The translations under genes were made by a program, and so were the position numbers. Shown one piece after another: positions 49,201 through 57,793 of a DNA stretch of 64,000 nucleotides. How positions within the stretch are numbered: position 1 is the stretch's first letter; each line of letters begins with the position of its first letter. The stretch is from Microthyrium microscopicum (lineage: Eukaryota > Ascomycota > Dothideomycetes > Microthyriales > Microthyriaceae). The notes beneath the pieces were generated by a model that did no database searches, was not told where the DNA came from, and saw only the letters and a program-made list of their open reading frames with translations. The stretch spans positions 2,114,070 to 2,178,069 of the forward strand of contig MU004236.1 of the NCBI GenBank assembly GCA_010405405.1, in the 5' to 3' direction.

Positions 49201-50536
49201 CCGAGACAAATATACTGACAGTATGATTATCATGCAATATATGCTCTCCGTGGTGAAGACTGCCAAAAGTCGCGATCTTGAAGCCAAGGTCTTTTGGGCA
49301 CTTGCAAACTACTTGATGGAATTTGGACAGCAGGCCTTGGGTCTAGTACTCCATGTGTGGACACAGATCAAGTTTGAAAATTCCATCGAACGCGAGGCAA
49401 AAGTGCTCACGTCAAACAAAATACGAGCTGTGAATTCTGTCTATAAATTCCAGTTACACCGCGCAGCGACTCTTCTCGACAAATCAAACCAAGAACGATT
49501 TGAGGCAATGCAAGCTCGCGTTCAGCTTTGGACTCGAAAAATCATCCCAATTTCAGGCCATATGGTCTATTGTATCGAGCTGCTCGAGAGACTGACGATT
49601 CGACCTCTCATGGACGCCTCTCGTATTCGTCTGGTCTGCGAGTGTTATGCTTCAATGATTCGATTCTTTCACGGCCCTTGTTGGGCAAGCTTTAGCAACG
49701 ACTATAGAATCCCACTGGAGAAAACCTACAAAGATAAGGCAGCAGATAACAAGCTCCGAACTGAGCAGCGTGAGCGAAGTCTCAAGCACCCTGTACAGAG
49801 AACAGGGTACGTCCCCGAGAACGCAATCAAAGCTCGTGAATTATATACGGATCCCCTGAACCAGATATACGTTGAACGAAAAGATTCCCCAGCAGCAGAT
49901 GCTGTAGTTCGACCTGTCGTTGCTACTCTATACGCAACAGGTTTGATTCGACCTTCCCAAAAATACTGGGATCGCGGAATTGGAGATGTATTTGGGTGCG
50001 CGGTCTCTCTGACCGAACCTGGACTGTCGTCGGACTTTGCCATAGACTATAGCGTCGAACATACCGAGCCAGTGCTTTGCGATCTTCTACAATCCGCCCG
50101 AGATTTCGCCAAGGAGTATCCAAAGGCTCGATTTACTATTCTGCGAGTGTGGTCAATGGCATACCTCTATCCGGTAGCAATGGCTCTCGACATCTCTGAA
50201 AAGGTCGTCTTTGCGGACTATCAAGACCGAACCTGGGCTTTTGAACTTCTGCCGAAAGGACCATCTTTTGTGATGGGGCTACTTGACGATAATGTCGGTT
50301 TCTTGGCAAAACACCTTGTGAGCCGTCTTGGTCCGGACGCAGGCAAGATCGTCAACCGAGGAGATGTTGTACTTGTCATGGCAGAAGATGATGGCAAGTG
50401 CCTAGTCAACAGTGTGGTCACCTCTATCTCGCTTCAGTATTCCGGCTTTTTGGAAGTGGATCTGGACAACTCATTCATAAACGTCAACCTGGACTTCTTG
50501 ATTGACATGGATCCGAAATACCTTGGTGTGAATTAG
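46212..50536 (+). CDS. large protein of unknown function, full-length member of a local tandem family (1406 aa)
   Basis: Exons 46212-46314, 46370-48579 and 48629-50536 are joined across introns of 55 and 49 bp, giving 4221 coding bases. The start is chosen upstream of the long open frame because the first exon splices in phase and adds a Cys/His cluster: C4, C14, C26, H29 and C33 (M-E-Q-C ... F-C-P-K-H-Y-K-V-C), possibly a small zinc site. A helical region follows (residues 50-270), then a Lys/Glu/Gln-rich low-complexity stretch (about 280-370), an S-I-W-N-H-A-S-E-R-S-M segment near 535, and a C-terminal domain (about 1108-1406) shared with the neighbouring copies: A-V-V-R-P-V-V-A, F-T-I-L-R-V-W-S, R-T-W-A-F-E-L-L-P-K, D-V-V-L-V-M-A-E. 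I recognise no named domain. No signal peptide or membrane segment is seen, so a soluble intracellular protein is likely. Confidence 0.8.
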
Positions 50537-50631
50537 AGACAGATGAATCGTCGAAGGACTCGGCATGTACATACAGCAAGCGGTGGAGCAATCGAGTACA
50601 TTATTATATACAAAAACACAATTCTTCTAAA

Positions 50632-51582
50632 ATGTCTGGTTTCGAGCCCCCTGACGACATATTTTCTATAGGTATGGCGTGTCAAACATGCGCCGCGATG
50701 ATACTCCATTTCTCGGGTTCTTGCTGGGCTGAAGTAAGTGCAGAGTATACGCTCAAACTTGAAAAGTGTCCCGACGATGAAGCTGTTGGTCTCGCACTTC
50801 GGAAAGATCAGCTGGGCAGAAGCCAGAATCATCCCTTGGAGAGATCGGAGGAGGTTCCAGAGAACGCTGTGACAAGTCTGGGCGAATATTCGCAACCAGA
50901 TGTTCAGGTTTTCATGGAAAGTCGGAACTCAAGATTGGCAGACAGGACAACCCGTCCAGTCATTGCCCACTTGTATAAGGAAGGCCTTATCAAGTCTTCG
51001 TATGATCCCGCTCCTCCCCAAGAAACCAATCCGGCAATTGGAGTGGCGATTGCTTTAACCGAGCCAGGCCGATCGCCTGCCTTCGCCATCTCCTACAACT
51101 TCTCTGTTGTGAAGGAGAACCCCAACAATCTAGTTGAAGAAGCCAAGGCGTTTCTCAAACAGAATCCAGGGGCCCGCTTCTCTATTCTACGTCCTTGGTC
51201 GTTTTCCATGTTCTTCCCAGCTAAATTCGGCGAGGCGCTTCGCAAAAAAAGCACATTCGTCGACATGCCAGGACGAACGTGGGAGTGTGAATTCCTGCCT
51301 AAGGAATCGCCATACTCTGACTGGTACATGAAACAGAATGTGGAACAGGAGATCGAGCGCTACACGATACTACTGCCACAGGAACGTAGCAAGGTTCTCC
51401 ACCGACGCGATGTCATTCTAGTCATGGCAGAGAACGAGATAGATTGTCTGCGTGATACCATGAAGACTGCTTGTGCTCTTCAGAGTAGCCGCCTCTTTGA
51501 GCTCGATGTGAACAAGAGCTTCTTCAACGTTGATGCCGAGTTCCTGGAGAGGATGGATGCGCGGTACCTCGGAGTGGTTTGA
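50632..51582 (+). CDS. C-terminal-only paralogue of the tandem family, unknown function (316 aa)
   Basis: This single open frame lies 95 bases after the stop of the large copy. From residue about 18 it aligns with residues about 1108-1406 of that protein: G-S-C-W-A-E-V-S, T-R-P-V-I-A-H-L-Y, F-S-I-L-R-P-W-S, R-T-W-E-C-E-F-L-P-K, D-V-I-L-V-M-A-E-N-E and the ending M-D-A-R-Y-L-G-V-V (M-D-P-K-Y-L-G-V-N in the large copy). The frame is intact with host-like codon use. It is either a short functional paralogue made of the C-terminal domain or a recent partial duplication not yet decayed. The small spacing suggests it may depend on its neighbour's transcription. Confidence 0.7.
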   Translation: MSGFEPPDDIFSIGMACQTCAAMILHFSGSCWAEVSAEYTLKLEKCPDDEAVGLALRKDQLGRSQNHPLERSEEVPENAVTSLGEYSQPDVQVFMESRNSRLADRTTRPVIAHLYKEGLIKSSYDPAPPQETNPAIGVAIALTEPGRSPAFAISYNFSVVKENPNNLVEEAKAFLKQNPGARFSILRPWSFSMFFPAKFGEALRKKSTFVDMPGRTWECEFLPKESPYSDWYMKQNVEQEIERYTILLPQERSKVLHRRDVILVMAENEIDCLRDTMKTACALQSSRLFELDVNKSFFNVDAEFLERMDARYLGVV

Positions 51583-51982
51583 AATGACGAAGTTGAGGGC
51601 AAGATAATGAATTGAGGGCGATATATGTACAGGTTTCAAAGGCGTTCAATAGACTCTAGAGTATACCAGAATCAGAATTGATACAGCATTTTTGAGTTCA
51701 AACTCCACTATGATTACTGACACTGAGTTCCTGATAATAGTTGGTAGTATATATAACTACCGTTGCTTTCGCAATATCCACCAGATCGTGCGTATTAGCA
51801 TTCGTGATTCCACGGCCACTCTTTGCTCTAGTTGCGATTCATTGTTTTCAAGGGATTAAGATTTGTGCCAAACATAGCAAGTACAAGAGTCACAAAATCG
51901 ACCACGAGAAACAACAATACCCCAAACGCCGTACTTAACAAGCAATCCGGCAAAATCAGCGGCTCCCGCGAATTGAAGTTAC
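51583..51982. other. convergent intergenic region
   Basis: These 400 bases lie between convergent stop codons and show no gene. Short open frames here overlap the 3' end of the minus-strand gene. Confidence 0.5.
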
Positions 51983-52786
51983 CTACTTCATCTTCTCATC
52001 TTGCAACTGCACACTTTTCCTTTTCCCAGACCCAAGTCCAAAAACCTGCCCAAAATAATCACCAACTTCCTCTCTGCTTACATGCGGTGAGCGTGCCCTG
52101 CTCTGCACCGGAGACATTCGGAATATCTGGCTCTGTGCCGTCAAACTACGACTATGTCTCTTCGGCCGCGGCGTGCTCACGCCTGGCGATACAGCTGGCA
52201 ACACCAGGCGAGAATTGATATTCGTCCACCGGGCCTCATCTGCTATTGCATCTTCGTCGGCGGCCAGATCGCGCCATCCACCCACACCTTCGTAATCTCG
52301 ATCTGGCAGACCAGCACCAACTAGTGAAGCGAACGAGTCTGAACGAGTAGGCGCATCGGCCGGACTGCCGGGGATAGATGTGAGCGAGGTTGAAGAGCGG
52401 ACGCTGGGGGTAGTGCTGCTAAATCGCCGTGGACCGCCAGCTAACGGTGTGATGAATGAGTTTTCGGGGGACAACCGAGTAGTAGATCGGATAACTGTAT
52501 GTCGCGAGTCGGAGCTGCCATTGCTGCCATTGGTAGAAGAGGAGTGTCGTCTAGGTTTGGCGTAGGATGATTTGGTCGTCGATTTGGGTGGAATGATGTA
52601 CAGTGAGCTGCGAACGAGGGCTAGACCGACATCGAAATAGACGATGCAGACGCGTAGAAAGAGAGTGAAGGCAGCGACAATGGTAGTTAGAGCAGCGAAT
52701 ATGGCTAGAGGAAGTGAGAGGAGAACGATGCAAATTGGCAAAAGATAGCGAAGAACCATTATGGTGTCATAACATGGTGATCGCAA
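51983..52786 (-). CDS. small membrane protein of unknown function (267 aa)
   Basis: This is a single-exon frame. Residues about 10-60 form one long or two adjacent hydrophobic segments (LRYLLPICIVLLSLPLAIFA and on to VYFDVGLALV). The rest is a Ser/Thr/Arg-rich, probably cytosolic tail with clusters typical of phosphorylated disordered regions, and a short conserved-looking end with R-E-E-V-G-D-Y-F-G-Q-V-F-G-L-G. The start could also be the Met at 52759 (residue 10), directly before the hydrophobic stretch. No named domain is recognised. The arrangement is seen in many fungal hypothetical proteins. It is divergent from the TatD-type gene. Confidence 0.65.
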   Translation of the reverse strand: MRSPCYDTIMVLRYLLPICIVLLSLPLAIFAALTTIVAAFTLFLRVCIVYFDVGLALVRSSLYIIPPKSTTKSSYAKPRRHSSSTNGSNGSSDSRHTVIRSTTRLSPENSFITPLAGGPRRFSSTTPSVRSSTSLTSIPGSPADAPTRSDSFASLVGAGLPDRDYEGVGGWRDLAADEDAIADEARWTNINSRLVLPAVSPGVSTPRPKRHSRSLTAQSQIFRMSPVQSRARSPHVSREEVGDYFGQVFGLGSGKRKSVQLQDEKMK

Positions 52787-53348
52787 ACGTTTTTCAACGA
52801 AACCCCAAATTGGAAAACTAAGATTCCCAAGAAGTTTGAAGGACGATAAGAGGTGAAGTTGATGATAGGAGCTAGGATAGAAATATCTTTATGGCCCTAT
52901 CTACATGTAGTGCGCCATGCCGGCTATCCGCCCTCCGCCTCAATGGTGGCCAGGGTGCTGGTAGTAGTTTCTATTATTAAGAGCTCATGATCCACGAGTA
53001 ATGCATCTAATGGCATGTGGCATTAGTGGGATCGAACATAATCTTTTGCAACAACAACAATCGAAGTCTTGATTTTTCAACTCAAGACGACTCTGGGCAG
53101 ACATTGCCAACTTAATATTCATGACGTTTCCCCGCACTCTACGTCAGCCTTGTGACCAGCCTGATCCGCAAAAAGCAACCACCAATCATTTTCCACGACC
53201 AGTCATCGACCCAAACAGTTTGATGCAAATGGCAAAGACCTTTCTCCATGATTGTTAGCAAACTCGATGAATGTGGCGAATTCTTCCGGGGATAGTGACC
53301 TTCTAGCTCTTTCGCAAGGCAGGTCCATCTACTCCGTCATCTATCACT
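52787..53348. other. divergent intergenic region
   Basis: This 562-bp region lies between two divergent starts and should contain both promoters. No gene is seen. Confidence 0.5.
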
Positions 53349-54554
53349 ATGGGGGACAATAAAGATGCGGATGCCTTTCCATGGCATCTAGGCGTATTCG
53401 ATGCTCATTGCCACCCAACTGACATCAATGCTTCTATCGCAAAAATTCCAGACATGAAGGCTCAAACATTGGCTCTCATGGCAACACGTGGGGAAGATCA
53501 AGAAATGGTTCACGAAGCAGCTCAGAATCTCGGTCCCAAAGGCACCACCCTCGACAAGAACGTTCGAGTACTGCCATCATTTGGCTGGCATCCTTGGATG
53601 GCTCACTTACTATTTGATGATACTCAATTTGATGGTCGAACGACACTCACTCAGGATGAAAGGAGAAAGCACTTTGACTCTGTGCTCACGCCTGCTCCAT
53701 CAGATGACTCGTTTGTCAAGGCACCCGAGGAACTGGTCGCGCTCTCAACATATCTCGGCCAGCAACGCGAGTATCTACTTCAACACCCCCTCGCCATGGT
53801 TGGCGAAGTAGGAATCGACAGGAGATTCCGCATACCCACACCGTGGACAGCAGAAGAGTTCCAGAAGCGAACAATGCTACGAACTGGCGGCTCAAGAGAA
53901 GGTCGCGGGCTGTCTCCTCAAAGTGTATCCATGGAGCATCAACTCAAAGTTCTAGAAGCCCAAGTACGTCTGGCTGGTGAACTGGAGAGACCTGTAAGTG
54001 TCCATGGAGTACAAGCTCACGGGGCATTGTTCGACTTCTTCAACAAACTATGGAAAGGGCACGAGATAGAGAGCAAAACCAAAGCAAAACGAAGAAGAGC
54101 AGAAGCTCTAGAAGCCAAAAACGTCGCTGCTCAAAAGGACGATGATTCACCCCCAGCGACTGAAGAGACTAAGGCGGATACTCAAACTACTACAAAGCCG
54201 TTTCCACCACGGATATGTCTTCACTCCTACTCAGGACCAGCCACGAATCTGAAACAATATTTCAAATACACAGTTCCCAGCAAAGTCTATGTCTCCTTCT
54301 GTATGGAAATCAACTTTGCTACAAATGGTGGAGTATCGAAGGCAGAAGAATGTATAAAGTTTCTGCCGGCCGATAGAATCTTGATAGAAAGTGATTTGCA
54401 TAGAGCTGGACCAGAGATGGATCAGAAGCTAGAAGAAATAGCGCGAAAGATCTGTGACCTGAGAGGTTGGAGCCTTGAAGAGGGCGTCAAAATTCTCGGC
54501 GAGAATTGGAAAAGCTTTGTATTAGGATCGACAGATAAACAACAGGAGAAGTAA
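53349..54554 (+). CDS. scn1: TatD-family metal-dependent hydrolase, Scn1-like (401 aa)
   Basis: This is a single-exon gene. FDAHCHP near residue 18 gives the first metal ligands, then FGWHPW, MVGEVGID (Glu ligand) near 155, PVSVHGVQAHG (His ligand) near 220, ICLHSYSG (His ligand) near 297 and a late LIESDLH (Asp). This order is the TatD barrel. The F-D-A-H-C-H-P start and the long spacing resemble the fungal Scn1 (Cut9-interacting protein) branch rather than the DNase Tat-D proper. A Lys/Glu-rich insertion of about 50 residues (about 238-285) sits between two ligand motifs and is probably a disordered loop. The function is a phosphodiesterase-type hydrolase of uncertain substrate. Confidence 0.85.
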   Translation: MGDNKDADAFPWHLGVFDAHCHPTDINASIAKIPDMKAQTLALMATRGEDQEMVHEAAQNLGPKGTTLDKNVRVLPSFGWHPWMAHLLFDDTQFDGRTTLTQDERRKHFDSVLTPAPSDDSFVKAPEELVALSTYLGQQREYLLQHPLAMVGEVGIDRRFRIPTPWTAEEFQKRTMLRTGGSREGRGLSPQSVSMEHQLKVLEAQVRLAGELERPVSVHGVQAHGALFDFFNKLWKGHEIESKTKAKRRRAEALEAKNVAAQKDDDSPPATEETKADTQTTTKPFPPRICLHSYSGPATNLKQYFKYTVPSKVYVSFCMEINFATNGGVSKAEECIKFLPADRILIESDLHRAGPEMDQKLEEIARKICDLRGWSLEEGVKILGENWKSFVLGSTDKQQEK

Positions 54555-55258
54555 TACAAAAAGCTTCCTGTGGTATTCTGTGATATTGTTTCAAGGCCAT
54601 TGATAGCGTACGAATGTTCTTAACAGAGCGTATTATGCAAACACGCCACTGGTCAGTGTCCTTGTAGTTTGTCAAGCTCTGTATCATGGAATTTCTGGAA
54701 AACGAACCTTGAAAGAATGGGCAAATGAGATCTGTGATAGTAAGGACAATGTAAACAAGACTGTTCTATCCAATGAGGAGGTATTCTAAAATTGCTTTTC
54801 CAGGGGATATTCTGCAACACCATTTGCATCACGAAGTGGGTCTACCAAAAACAGATGACGATAAAACCTGGCTTGCATAATGATCTACCCGTACGCACGA
54901 GCTGCATATTTTTCTTATTGGTAAGATGCTATCCATAGAGCTTTATCCTGTCACGCTTGTCAAGCCGAATGTTTACATAACTGACACTGATGGTTCTAGA
55001 AAAGGAACAATGCGCTGAACATTTTCGATTCAGATGACTTCTGATCTCAGGGCCCGTGATGAAACATTGCAAGAGAGTGCTCTGAGGTTGTAATGGCGCT
55101 TGCAATGTAACTCCCAGAGGTCATAAAAGTCAGATATCCAGCCAGCGTGTGAAGGCTTGATTCTTACCGTGTCTTTACGATATCATATTCTACTCTTTAC
55201 TTTCTTGTTCATATAGAGCGTAGCTCATTTACTTCTTGTATTTACTACCATTTTCAAT
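54555..55258. other. intergenic, upstream of the repeat-peptide gene
   Basis: About 700 bases lie between the TatD-type gene and the secreted repeat-peptide gene. No gene is seen. A CATATAGAG stretch near 55,210 may be the core promoter of the downstream gene. Confidence 0.5.
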
Positions 55259-56159
55259 ATGAGATTCCAAACATTTGTATCTATTGCGCTTGCCGCTGGC
55301 TTCGTTGCTGCTCTGCCTACTCCTCAGGAGGATGTGAACTCCATCCTCGCAGCTCTCGAGGCAAACAGGTAAGCTCTAAGACTCGAGTATTTGCGACCAT
55401 CTACTTACATGTGTAGCCCCGAGGATGCCAGTGCCGCACGTGGTGGTCCGAACAAGCGTCAAGACGACATCGCTTCTGTCCTTGCAGCTCTTAAGGCCAA
55501 CAGGTACATATCAAACCACCCATGATCCGGGGAAAGCAAGATAGCTGACAGACTGTAGCCCCGAAGATGCCAGCGCCGCTCGTGGTGGCCTAAACAAGCG
55601 TCAAGGTACGCAAGCACTCAGAAATACAAGTTCAACATCTGACAGAGTGATAGATCTCAGTGATATCACATCACTTCTCGGGGGCGGAGCCGCCGGAGGC
55701 GCTGGAGGTGCTGCTAATGCGGATCCTCTTGATGCCATCACTGGCCTCATCACTAAGCGTCAAGACGACGTTGCTTCCATTCTCGATGACCTTGAGAAGA
55801 ACAAGTGAGTACAACTAAGCAATACGTCTCTTTGCATTGCTGACATGTGGCAGCCCAGATGATGCCAAAGCCGCCCGTGGTGGCTTGAACAAGCGTCAAG
55901 ATGACATTGCCTCTGTTCTCGCTGACCTCGAGAAGAACAAGTGAGTATGGAAGAGCAGTACAAGATCGCATTGCTGACATTAAGTAGCCCAGATGATGCT
56001 CAAGCCGCCCGTGGTGGTTTGAACAAACGCCAGGACGACGTTGCCTCCATTCTCGATGATCTTGAGAAGAACAAGTAAGTTGACTCGAGCCAAAAAATGT
56101 TTACATTTCTGACATGCATCAGCCCAGATGATGCCAAAGCCGCCCGCGGGGGATTGTAA
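55259..56159 (+). CDS. secreted repeat-peptide precursor with Kex2 sites (201 aa, 7 exons)
   Basis: Inferred exons are 55259-55368, 55417-55503, 55559-55605, 55654-55804, 55854-55940, 55988-56074 and 56123-56159, together 606 nt. Exons 2, 5 and 6 are each exactly 87 nt and all inner introns of this type share phase 2, so the array grew by exon duplication without breaking the frame. The protein begins with a signal peptide (MRFQTFVSIALAAGFVAA), then repeated units of the form Q-D-D-I/V-A-S-V/I-L-x-x-L-x-x-N-S/N-P-E/D-D-A-x-A-A-R-G-G-L-N-K-R. Each unit ends in Lys-Arg, a Kex2 cleavage site, and the next starts with Gln, which could form pyroglutamate. Exon 4 carries a different unit with a Gly/Ala-rich core. 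The last unit stops before its K-R. Predicted products are four or five peptides of about 25-30 residues. No aromatic or Cys residues occur in the repeats. Role unknown. Confidence 0.8.
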
Positions 56160-56808
56160 AGGCTAGAGAAGGTGTTTAAGTCCTCGCTATCCTTGAGAAA
56201 ACAAGTAAGTAGATGCCCTGTACATTGGCAGCTGAGATCTAGAGCTAATGGTCTTAGTCCTACTGATTTTGCTATCGTTGGCTCGATTTAGATGGAGAGG
56301 ATGGGAGCATTAGATATTGGTGAATGATTATTCGCACAGATACCTAGCAGTCTGCAATATATAGGCCAGAAACGATAGCCTTGACTTTGGAACTCAATCA
56401 AAGAATGGTCATGTGAAAGTGATATGCCCCTTTTCATCAGATCAAGGACGCGACTGACTACCAATGGCAATCGATGAAGGTATGTAGTTACAAGTAAGAG
56501 CCTGTTCAATAGGCATACGACTGATGCCAAAATGAGTATGAAAAGTGAATGGACAGCTCGCAGAGCTAGTCTGGTCGAATTCGTGGAATGAAGTATCGTG
56601 AAAAGGAACGTTTAAACTGTCCTTGGTATTGATTGGCCAAAGGCTTCATCAGACAGAGACCCTGTAAAATGCACATCGGAAGCTGCAACTTTTTTGCCAT
56701 CACCAAAAAGATCTTTTGAATCTTTTCCTATCCAGCCCACAAGCAGAAGATTATCTCTGTTCCGCACTACTTCTACCATATCCAGAATTCCAGCAACTCT
56801 TTATAGCC
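56160..56808. other. downstream of the repeat-peptide gene, with a decayed further repeat
   Basis: Bases 56160-56215 still resemble the second half of a repeat exon followed by a donor site (CTTGAGAAAACAAGTAAGT), and bases near 56256-56275 resemble the start of a next exon after an AG acceptor. The remaining region shows no gene and contains the promoter of pam18. Confidence 0.5.
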
Positions 56809-57248
56809 ATGGCCTCCGCCGTGGCCATCGGATTCGGCATTGCCGCAGCCGCCTTCTTCGTGAGTCCACCATCTCAATACATTCAACCGGCATATACTAA
56901 CATCCCCAGGGCCGAGCCGGTCTTGTCGCCATGCGCAGATGGCGCGGTGGCACTGGTGTACTCGCGCGCGGATACTATAAAGGCGGCTTCGAGCCCAAGA
57001 TCAACCGACGAGAGGCAGCGCTCATCCTCGAACTTCCGTACGTCCCTACCCATCGCAGTGCGCAGATCTATGGCGCAAACAATTGGAGAGGATACTGACG
57101 GGTAAATAGTGAACGGGGTATCAATAAAGATCTATTGCGCAAGAAGCATCGCCAGCTCATGCTGCTGAACCATCCGGATCGCGGCGGTAGTCCATATCTT
57201 GCTAGCAAGATCAACGAGGCCAAGGAGTTTCTAGATAAGGCGACGTGA
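56809..57248 (+). CDS. pam18: mitochondrial import motor J-protein Pam18/Tim14 (105 aa, 3 exons)
   Basis: Exons 56809-56859, 56910-57037 and 57110-57248 are joined across introns of 50 and 72 bp. The protein has a hydrophobic N-terminal segment ([13 protein letters not shown]), a G-R-A-G-L linker, the [16 protein letters not shown] segment typical of Pam18, and a J-domain with NHPDRGGS and K-I-N-E-A-K-E-F-L. Pam18 is the inner-membrane co-chaperone that stimulates mitochondrial Hsp70 ATPase activity at the TIM23 channel. The length fits the short fungal form without the extra N-terminal tail of yeast. Confidence 0.92.
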
Positions 57249-57793
57249 AATACGGCGGAAAGAAAAGCTGTACGATCATGTCGGATGTATGGTTGATTTG
57301 GATTGTCGTTAGATGCATAGCGTGGTGTTTGGTGGGTTTTATTGCATAGCATGGCAACTTTGCTATATTACAAACTCTGCTCTGTGAATGGGATATGTCA
57401 TTGAACACATCATATTGTATTCGGCATTTGATAATGTCGAGATTTTACTATTTCCCTGTTGTGGGTTCTCGCATTGTGACAGCAAACAACTTCTTGCGAC
57501 CATACGACTCTATAAAAATGTGAACCAAGTGCTACTTTACAAGCTCCATGCTTGCTTTTGATTTCCATGAAGACCTTTTCATATATTTGTTCCCTCAGAG
57601 GTATCAATGTTGGAACATTTAGTAGAAGGAGTGACAGTATTTTTGTTGGCGCATCTTGGTGGAAATGGAGGCAGTTGCATCATGCGGCAGCTTCACTGCA
57701 CGCGCGATGTTCTTGAGTACGCGCCGCCAACCTTTTTCTTCTCTGCGCAACATTCCTCAGATCTTCAAAGCTGCCCCATACTTCGCTCGCGCA
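57249..57793. other. intergenic
   Basis: About 545 bases lie between pam18 and the Psy4-like gene. Open frames 57607-57807 and 57656-57856 run through the start of that gene; an alternative upstream start at 57713 would add a basic N-terminus that the family does not need. Confidence 0.45.

Noticed and set aside
55259-56159. Alpha-factor-like pheromone or dikaritin (ustiloxin-type) RiPP precursor
   Set aside because: Layout is similar, but the repeats lack Trp/Cys pheromone features and Tyr-rich RiPP cores, and no UstYa, tyrosinase or peptidase gene lies beside it.
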